A DNA stretch of 5,060 nucleotides, taken from Nitrososphaerota archaeon (GTDB lineage Archaea; Thermoproteota; Bathyarchaeia; Bathyarchaeales; Bathycorpusculaceae). This document shows positions 1 to 5,060 of the stretch, piece by piece. The notes below the pieces were generated by a model. That model was given only the letters and a program-made list of their open reading frames with translations. It was not told where the DNA came from and ran no database searches. A program made the position numbers and the translations under genes. Position 1 is the first letter of the stretch. The number at the start of each line of letters is the position of its first letter. The stretch spans positions 1 to 5,060 of the forward strand of contig JAITBW010000142.1 of assembly GCA_031283385.1 (NCBI GenBank), in the 5' to 3' direction.

Positions 1-1565
1 TGTGCTAACTCGTATCTATAGAATTCACGTTCAAATAGCATATCATGTACAAGCTTAATCGGCTGTTTGTGTTTCTTTTCTACCATAAGGTCGGATAATG
101 TTTTTTTAACTGCTAAAAATCGGGGTTTAGCTACATTATCTATTTTGTTTAAGTAATCAAGTGTTTCATACAGAGAAAGCTTTGAATGTTTTGCATAGTT
201 GTTGAATTTGCAGATGTCAACGGGTTTTATGCCATAGTTGCGTCTGTTTAGAATTCTAACAAGTTCAACATTGCTCTCCAGTGGATTACTAAGTACATTT
301 AGGAAAGCTATAACGTCTTTTATAATGGGTTCTTGAAAGAATCCTGTCTCGCCTATAAAGTTGAAGGGTATCGCGTGTTTTCTAAACGCGTTAATTATTG
401 GCTCTGCTGTAGCTCTTCGTCTACAAAGTATCGCTATATCTTTCGGCTGATACTGCTTCAAAAGCGTCTTAGTTACTTCAAGAATATAATTTACCTGAGA
501 GACATCATTTGGAGTTTCAACAACCTCTACTTTGTCGCCTTCTTTGTTGTCTGTGAAAAGCTTTTTTAGTGTTCGCTCAGGGCTTTTCTCTATTAGCGCG
601 TTTGCTACTGCCACAATTTTTTTGGTGCTACGATAATTGTGCTCTAAGGCTTTTTCTATATTGTTAGGGAACATTTTTTTGAATTCAGAAATATTTGTAA
701 GATGAGCCCCTCTAAACTGGTAGATACTTTGATCATCATCCCCAACAACAGTAATCTGCCCATGCTTACCTGCAATCAAATTAACTATTTGCAACTGCAC
801 ATAATTAGTATCTTGGAACTCGTCAACAATTACATACTTAAATTTCTCCTGATAACTATGCAAAATCAAAGAATTACTCTTCAACAAGTCATACACTATG
901 CAGAGCAAATCACCAAAATCCAACATGTTATTTCTAAGCTTATACGCCTCATAAGCACGATAAACTTTTAAAACATCCCTTAAGCCATTTAACCCCTCCT
1001 GAGCAGCCTCATCCAAAACAGTCTGCCCACACCGCTCAATATACAACGCTAAATCCTCAGGAGACACAAGCTCATCCTTACAACGAGATATGAACTTTTT
1101 TAGCTCCTCAGCCAAAGTATAAGGCTCATCATTAAACTCTAAATACTCAACACCAAAACTATTAACATTCTTTGTCAAATAAACCAATTGAGCAGTATCA
1201 GTAATAATTCTAAAATTAGCATTCAACTTTGTACTAAGAATATTATCCTGTATAACCCCATTACAAAACGAATGAAAAGTAGAAACATGCAAATCCTCAC
1301 AAACACTAACCAACCCAGCCACCCTATCACTTAACTCCTCCGCAGCCTTCTGATTAAAAGTTAAAGCCAAAATATTTTCAGACTTTACACCTTGCTTAAG
1401 TAAATAGGCAATTTTACTTGCCACAGTAAAAGTCTTCCCAGAACCTGCACCTGCAATAATCAAAAGTAGACAGTTAATCTCTCGTACAGCTTCTTTTTGC
1501 TGAGAATTCAAAGTATCAAAAAGGCTAAAATTAGATTTGGATAATGGAGAACCTATTGGATTCAT
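1..1565 (-). CDS. UvrD/PcrA/Rep-type superfamily 1 DNA helicase, C-terminus cut by window edge
   Basis: ATP-dependent 3'-5' DNA helicase of superfamily 1A, expected to unwind DNA in repair or replication restart. I translated the reverse strand by hand: 521 codons with no stop, running off the left edge. Visible motifs in order: Q motif LNSQQKEAV (residues 19-27), Walker A AGAGSGKT (38-45, Lys44), motif Ia TFNQKAAEEL (from 69), motif Ib STFHSF (95-100), Walker B VDEFQDT (Asp248, Glu249), motif III VGDDDQSIYQFRGA (274-287), and motif IV LEHNYRST (307-314, Arg312). The part after residue 320 resembles domain 2 of PcrA/UvrD (FIGETGFFQEPIIKDV). Motifs V and VI are not in the window, so the full length and any C-terminal nuclease domain are unknown. 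The ATG at 1563-1565 is the only sensible start ahead of the Q motif; no Shine-Dalgarno precedes it. The gene is divergent from the glycosyltransferase. Codon choice changes midway: TTG/GTT/TTT-rich in the N-terminal half, more A- and C-rich later. The family call is firm; assignment to UvrD, PcrA or another subfamily is not. Confidence 0.95.
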   Translation of the reverse strand, partial: MNPIGSPLSKSNFSLFDTLNSQQKEAVREINCLLLIIAGAGSGKTFTVASKIAYLLKQGVKSENILALTFNQKAAEELSDRVAGLVSVCEDLHVSTFHSFCNGVIQDNILSTKLNANFRIITDTAQLVYLTKNVNSFGVEYLEFNDEPYTLAEELKKFISRCKDELVSPEDLALYIERCGQTVLDEAAQEGLNGLRDVLKVYRAYEAYKLRNNMLDFGDLLCIVYDLLKSNSLILHSYQEKFKYVIVDEFQDTNYVQLQIVNLIAGKHGQITVVGDDDQSIYQFRGAHLTNISEFKKMFPNNIEKALEHNYRSTKKIVAVANALIEKSPERTLKKLFTDNKEGDKVEVVETPNDVSQVNYILEVTKTLLKQYQPKDIAILCRRRATAEPIINAFRKHAIPFNFIGETGFFQEPIIKDVIAFLNVLSNPLESNVELVRILNRRNYGIKPVDICKFNNYAKHSKLSLYETLDYLNKIDNVAKPRFLAVKKTLSDLMVEKKHKQPIKLVHDMLFEREFYRYELA

Positions 1566-1604
1566 GTAAAGAAATAAAATAGTTTTACTTTTTAACTCTT
1601 CCCA

Positions 1605-1615
1605 TTATTTAATAA
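1605..1615 (-). promoter_or_regulatory. Possible archaeal TATA box for the helicase
   Basis: Read on the minus strand this is TTATTAAATAA, an acceptable but not ideal archaeal box A. A start site about 26 bases downstream would fall near 1584 and give a leader of about 18 bases without a Shine-Dalgarno. The whole spacer is AT-rich, so a chance match is quite possible. No clear purine-rich BRE is seen beside it. Confidence 0.3.
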
Positions 1616-1732
1616 CACAATAATAACGCATAAAGAGATAATTTAAAAAAAGAAGTAAGATAAAAACAATAACTGAATTAAAATATATGGAACACTTTTC
1701 CAAATTAGCCTAATCAAGTATTTGTAGATGTC

Positions 1733-1740
1733 TTTATATA
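1733..1740 (+). promoter_or_regulatory. Archaeal TATA box (TTTATATA) for the glycosyltransferase gene
   Basis: TTTATATA is a textbook archaeal box A. Its centre (about 1736.5) plus the usual 26 bases puts transcription start near 1763. That lies downstream of the longest-ORF TTG start at 1759, which would then not be in the mRNA, and about 47 bases ahead of the TTG at 1810. The BRE position just upstream (GTAGATGTC) is not strikingly purine-rich. The rest of the 1566-1732 spacer is AT-rich with an A-tract near 1645; I see no gene or RNA in it. Confidence 0.6.
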
Positions 1741-1794
1741 ATATTTTGAATAGAATTTTTGTTAGTGTTGTTTGACTTGTCAGGAACCTTTAGT

Positions 1795-1800
1795 GGAGGT
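1795..1800 (+). promoter_or_regulatory. Strong Shine-Dalgarno GGAGGT that decides the glycosyltransferase start
   Basis: GGAGGT is a perfect complement to the 3' end of 16S rRNA. It sits 9 bases before an in-frame TTG at 1810-1812, with another TTG directly after. No comparable site precedes the alternative starts TTG 1759, GTG 1765 or TTG 1768. Together with the TATA box at 1733-1740, it favours 1810 as the translation start. Confidence 0.6.
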
Positions 1801-1809
1801 AATACAAAG

Positions 1810-3408
1810 TTGTTGCGCTGTTCTGGGCAAGCATTGTTGCGTGTAGTTCTTGATAAGTGGCGACTTTTGTTTTTGGGTTTTGTGTTAGTTTATGCGCTTG
1901 TTCTTTTATTTAATTTTACAAGGACACCTATCTTGTGGGATGAGATAAGTCATCTTAATGGTGGAGCGCAGCTCTTTTTGGGTCAGTATCATACGTTTGT
2001 AGATAACGCGTTTTATCCGCCACTTTATGATGTATTAACATTTTTTTCTTACAAAGTGTTAGGTATTAGTCTTTTTGCAGCTAGGTTACCAGCTGTGTGT
2101 TTTTCGGTTCTTGCGCTTTGTGCCGTTTTCGAGTTAGCACGTTATCTATATGATGGTAAAGTGGCTCTGCTTTCAGCTGTTATATTGGGTGTAATGCCTG
2201 GTTTCTTTTGGCTTTCGGGTTATGCTATGTTAGAGACGGCTTTGATGTTTTTTGTTACAATGTCTTTACTTTGTTTCTATCGTTGGATACAAACTCGCAA
2301 AGATCTTATGTTGCTATTTACTGGGTTAACGCTTGGTTTGGGTTTCTTGGCGAAACATCAAATGCTTATTGCAGGTTTAGTGATGCTATTAGGTGTTGTT
2401 TTGTTTGCGCAGAGACCATTGAGAGCTGCTTTTAAGCGGTTTTCTTTAGCTGTTGGTGTAGCTGGTTTTGTTGTAGTTCCGTGGCTTTTGATTGCTTATA
2501 GGGTTTATGTGTATGAGTTGTTTGATAGCTATGTTTATGCTATGTCTATGGGTAATCCGGAGCGGTCTGTTTATAGTACTCGTTTTCCGTTGCCTATTTT
2601 TTATTTTATAGAAATGGTTTGGCCGCATTCTAGTTTTCATCCTATCTCTGTTTTTCTCTATGTTTTATGTTTGGCGGGTTTGGGTTTTATGGTTTGGCGG
2701 TGTAGTCGTGAGGATAAGTTTGTTTTGCTCTGGTTTATGGTTATTTTTGTGTTTTTTACGTTTGTGTCTAATAGGGAGTGGCGTTATGTTATGTCGTTGT
2801 TTCCTGCTTTAGCGATTTCGGCGTCTGTTGCTGTTTTGTCGTTTGGTGGTGTTTTGCGTAAGGTTTGGATGTCGTCTGTTTCGGTAAATAAAAAGTTTTT
2901 AGTTAAAGCTGCAGCGGTGGGGATGTCTGTTATGGTGGCGGGTGCTATGGTGTATAGTGTGTATGATACGTATTGTTTTGTTTCAGGGCAGCAGGTGTCT
3001 ATAGATATTGATGGTGCGGTTGATTATGTGGTGGTTAATGTTGAGCAGGGTAGGTCTGTGTTGGTTTTATGTCCGGTTAATAATTTTAATTATGATATGG
3101 TTCAGTTTTATCTTTGGGCGCATAGTGATAGGGATACTGGGGTTTTTCAGTATCCGTTGTTGCCTGTGGATGCTTATGTTCCTGTTTTTGATGTTTTTGA
3201 GCTTGTAGAGTTGTGTAGAGAGAATGCTGTTCAGTATGTTTTGCTTTTTAGTTATGGTGATATGGATAGGTCGTATTTTGGGGAGGAGTTGAGTTGTCGT
3301 GTTGTTTATGAGCAGCTTTGTCTTTCGGATAGCTTTTTGGATGTGACAGAGAAACAAATATTTGGTGAGAGTCCGAGAGAAATATTTGTCATAACATTTA
3401 CAGAATAG
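1810..3408 (+). CDS. GT-C fold membrane glycosyltransferase, GT39/PMT_2/ArnT-like
   Basis: Probably transfers a sugar from a polyprenyl-phosphate donor to a protein, lipid or glycan on the outer face of the membrane. The acceptor cannot be told from sequence. The product is 532 residues from TTG 1810, ending at TAG 3406-3408. About ten hydrophobic segments are visible, roughly at residues 19-36, 95-111, 118-136, 139-158, 167-181, 186-199, 212-231, 279-297, 304-320, 328-348 and 364-385. After the first comes the family's catalytic-loop signature WDEISHLNGG, with the Asp44-Glu45 pair, then YPPLYD (69-74). Later family-like pieces are LGLGFLAKHQ (Lys182) and NREWRYVMSLFPAL (from 321). Residues 386-532 form a mainly soluble C-terminal domain, likely extracytoplasmic. 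There is no in-frame ATG near the 5' end, so the start is TTG or GTG. TTG 1810 has the GGAGGT and lies inside the predicted transcript; TTG 1759 would give 549 residues and GTG 1765 would suit a leaderless mRNA. The coding strand is extremely T- and G-rich toward its 3' end. Family confident, substrate unknown. Confidence 0.88.
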   Translation: MLRCSGQALLRVVLDKWRLLFLGFVLVYALVLLFNFTRTPILWDEISHLNGGAQLFLGQYHTFVDNAFYPPLYDVLTFFSYKVLGISLFAARLPAVCFSVLALCAVFELARYLYDGKVALLSAVILGVMPGFFWLSGYAMLETALMFFVTMSLLCFYRWIQTRKDLMLLFTGLTLGLGFLAKHQMLIAGLVMLLGVVLFAQRPLRAAFKRFSLAVGVAGFVVVPWLLIAYRVYVYELFDSYVYAMSMGNPERSVYSTRFPLPIFYFIEMVWPHSSFHPISVFLYVLCLAGLGFMVWRCSREDKFVLLWFMVIFVFFTFVSNREWRYVMSLFPALAISASVAVLSFGGVLRKVWMSSVSVNKKFLVKAAAVGMSVMVAGAMVYSVYDTYCFVSGQQVSIDIDGAVDYVVVNVEQGRSVLVLCPVNNFNYDMVQFYLWAHSDRDTGVFQYPLLPVDAYVPVFDVFELVELCRENAVQYVLLFSYGDMDRSYFGEELSCRVVYEQLCLSDSFLDVTEKQIFGESPREIFVITFTE

Positions 3409-3486
3409 ACTGAAATAACAAGTTAATGTGTAAATAACATGCGAAATAGTTGACACTATATTGTAATATGTAGGGTTATTGAACAC

Positions 3487-3501
3487 AAAAAGGTTATATT
3501 A
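3487..3501 (+). promoter_or_regulatory. BRE plus TATA box of pyrG, spaced for a leaderless mRNA
   Basis: A purine stretch AAAAAGG (3487-3493), fitting a BRE, abuts TTATATTA (3494-3501), a good box A. The box centre plus 26 bases falls at about 3523, the A of the pyrG ATG. No Shine-Dalgarno-like sequence lies in the 20 bases before that ATG, which agrees with leaderless translation. This promoter indicates pyrG is not simply read through from the glycosyltransferase, whose stop is 114 bases upstream. Confidence 0.6.
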
Positions 3502-3522
3502 AGTAGCAAAGAACATACAGCT

Positions 3523-5060
3523 ATGGTTAAATACATTTTCGTTACAGGCGGCGTGTTAAGCTCCGTCGGCAAGGGCATTTTAACGTCCTCCATAGGCAAA
3601 ATGCTACAAGCAAGAGGACTAATACCTACAGCCGTAAAAATTGACCCATACGTCAACGTCGACGCTGGAACAATGAACCCCTACATGCATGGCGAAGTCT
3701 TTGTTACAGACGACGGAGGCGAAACAGACCTAGACCTAGGCTGGTACGAACGCTTTTTAGACCTAAGTCTTAAACAAAATAACAATTTAACTACAGGACT
3801 TGTTTACAAATCCGTAATTGAAAAAGAAAGACACGGCAACTTTCTAGGACGCTGCGTCCAAATAGTACCCCACGTTACAGACGAAATAAAAAATCGTATC
3901 AAAAACGCCGGCGAAAGAGTAAACGCCGACATAGTACTAATAGAAGTCGGAGGAACAGTAGGCGACATAGAAGGCTTACCCTTCCTTGAGGCAATACGCC
4001 AAATGCGCATAGAAGAAGGATACGAAAACACACTCTACGTCCACGTAGCACTCGTACCCGTACTTGACGTAACACAAGAAATGAAAACCAAACCCCTACA
4101 ACACAGCGTAAACGACCTAAGACGAATAGGCATCCAACCAGACATAATAGTCGCAAGAAGCACACAAATGATAGACACAGAAACACTACGCAAAATAGCA
4201 CTATTTGGCACCATACCAGAAAACGCAGTATTCTGCGCATACAACGCAGAATCCGTATATCAAGTCCCACTAATTCTAGACAAACAAGGCATGGGCGACT
4301 TTATCTGCCAACGCCTAAGCTTCAACTCTACAAATAAAGAATACACAGAATGGCAAACATTCACAGACGCCATAATACACCCTCAACATGAAGTAAACAT
4401 TGCCCTAGTAGGCAAATACGCAGGACTAACAGACAGCTATGTAAGCATGAGCGAAGCCCTAAAACACGGCGGCGCAACATGCAAAACAAAAGTCAACATA
4501 ACATACCTAGAAGCAGAAAAATTCGAAAAAAACCCCCAAAACATAAACGAACTAGACAAATTCGACGGCATATTTGTCCCATACGGCTTTGGACCAAGAG
4601 GAACCGAAGGCAAAATCTCCGCAATACAATACGCAAGAGAAAACGACAAACCATTCCTAGGCATATGCTACGGCTTCCAATTAGCCACAATAGAATACGC
4701 ACGCAACATCTGCAACCTAAAAGACGCAAACAGCATAGAAATAAACCCAGACACACCCCACCCCGTAATAGACCTAATGCCAGAACAAAGAGGAATAGAA
4801 TACAAAGGCGCAACAATGCGACTAGGAACACACAAAATCAACATACAACCAAACACCATAGCCTCCAAACTATACAACCAAGAAGACACCATGGAACGCC
4901 ACCGCCACCGCTTCGAAGTCAACCTCGACTACGTAGAAACACTAAAGAAAAACGGACTCATATTCTCAGGCAAAAGCACAGACAGCAGAAGAATGGAAAC
5001 ACTAGAACTACCAGACAAATACTTCTTCTTCGCAACACAATTCCACGGAGAATTCAAAAG
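3523..5060 (+). CDS. pyrG: CTP synthase (glutamine-hydrolysing), C-terminal end cut by window edge
   Basis: Cytosolic enzyme of pyrimidine synthesis that makes CTP from UTP, ATP and glutamine. 512 codons are open to the right edge. The amidoligase domain (about 1-270) starts with the P-loop-like VTGGVLSSVGKGI (7-19, Lys17). It continues with KIDPYVNVDAGTMNP, HGEVFVTDDGGETDLDLG (56-73, metal- and UTP-site acids), IEVGGTVGDIEGLPFLEA (from 140, Glu141) and EMKTKPLQHSV (from 186). The class I glutaminase domain (about 290 on) carries the triad Cys382 in GICYGFQ, His508 and Glu510 in FHGEF, plus ERHRHRFEVN. Three spots differ from the usual pattern: VPYGFG where VPGGFG is normal, GICYGFQ for GICLGMQ, and HGEF for HPEF. 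The insert of the E. coli protein near residue 420 is missing. Compared with the 545-residue E. coli enzyme, roughly 25-30 residues lie outside the window. ATG 3523 matches the family N-terminus. Codons are A/C-ending (ATA, CTA, GTA, TTC, TAC), opposite to the upstream gene. Confidence 0.97.
   Translation, partial: MVKYIFVTGGVLSSVGKGILTSSIGKMLQARGLIPTAVKIDPYVNVDAGTMNPYMHGEVFVTDDGGETDLDLGWYERFLDLSLKQNNNLTTGLVYKSVIEKERHGNFLGRCVQIVPHVTDEIKNRIKNAGERVNADIVLIEVGGTVGDIEGLPFLEAIRQMRIEEGYENTLYVHVALVPVLDVTQEMKTKPLQHSVNDLRRIGIQPDIIVARSTQMIDTETLRKIALFGTIPENAVFCAYNAESVYQVPLILDKQGMGDFICQRLSFNSTNKEYTEWQTFTDAIIHPQHEVNIALVGKYAGLTDSYVSMSEALKHGGATCKTKVNITYLEAEKFEKNPQNINELDKFDGIFVPYGFGPRGTEGKISAIQYARENDKPFLGICYGFQLATIEYARNICNLKDANSIEINPDTPHPVIDLMPEQRGIEYKGATMRLGTHKINIQPNTIASKLYNQEDTMERHRHRFEVNLDYVETLKKNGLIFSGKSTDSRRMETLELPDKYFFFATQFHGEFK

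Noticed and set aside
333..971. Plus-strand open frames at 333-569 and 702-971.
   Set aside because: Both lie opposite the helicase, whose minus-strand translation contains motifs II to IV there; no start signals or domains.
3450..3469. TTGACA followed by TAATAT, resembling a bacterial -35/-10 promoter.
   Set aside because: The spacing is only 8 bases rather than about 17, and the sequence 17 bases on is not a -10 box. The archaeal BRE/TATA pair closer to pyrG fits better.
3458..3469. Small inverted repeat ATATT-GT-AATAT upstream of pyrG, a possible operator.
   Set aside because: Only five base pairs, all A/T, in an AT-rich spacer; extension fails on both sides. Chance is likely.
3067..3486. 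Antisense open frame of 139 codons across the end of the glycosyltransferase.
   Set aside because: Its translation is low-complexity and rich in Ile, Thr, Asn and Lys, as expected from reading the complement of a G+T-rich gene. It has no recognisable domain and overlaps a clear gene.
3409..3486. Search for a terminator after the glycosyltransferase.
   Set aside because: No stem-loop with a T-tract and no convincing T-rich run on the plus strand, so none is called.
3899..4831. Antisense open frames of 123 and 112 codons inside pyrG (3899-4270, 4493-4831).
   Set aside because: Leu/Arg/Val/Cys-rich shadow translations of an A+C-rich gene whose sense frame is fully conserved.
4894..4911. Short tandem CGCCAC repeats.
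   Set aside because: They encode the conserved RHRHR stretch of CTP synthase, so the repeat reflects protein constraint.

Overview
This 5,060-base, AT-rich window looks archaeal. The evidence is archaeal-style promoters (TTTATATA, and an A-rich/TTATATTA pair), one gene that appears to be transcribed leaderless, and a CTP synthase that lacks the insert found near residue 420 in the E. coli enzyme. A TACK-type archaeon, perhaps a Bathyarchaeia relative, is a guess from overall protein flavour; no search was possible.

Layout: (1) Positions 1-1565, minus strand, hold the first 521 codons of a UvrD/PcrA/Rep-type superfamily 1 helicase; its C-terminal end lies beyond the left edge. (2) Positions 1566-1809 are a divergent intergenic and leader region with promoter candidates pointing both ways. 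(3) Positions 1810-3408, plus strand, encode a multi-pass membrane glycosyltransferase of the GT-C fold (GT39/PMT_2/ArnT-like). It probably starts at a TTG placed 9 bases after a perfect GGAGGT. (4) Positions 3409-3522 are intergenic and carry a promoter spaced so that transcription would begin at the next ATG. (5) Positions 3523 to the right edge encode CTP synthase (PyrG), complete except for its last few dozen residues.

The three genes do unrelated jobs: DNA unwinding, lipid-linked sugar transfer at the membrane, and CTP synthesis. Each seems to have its own promoter, so I see no operon and no defence, mobile or CRISPR system. No RNA gene, insertion sequence or convincing terminator was found.

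The most unusual signal is compositional. The plus strand swings between G+T-rich and A+C-rich in kilobase-scale waves, and one switch falls inside the helicase gene. The second is a set of substitutions around the glutaminase active site of CTP synthase.
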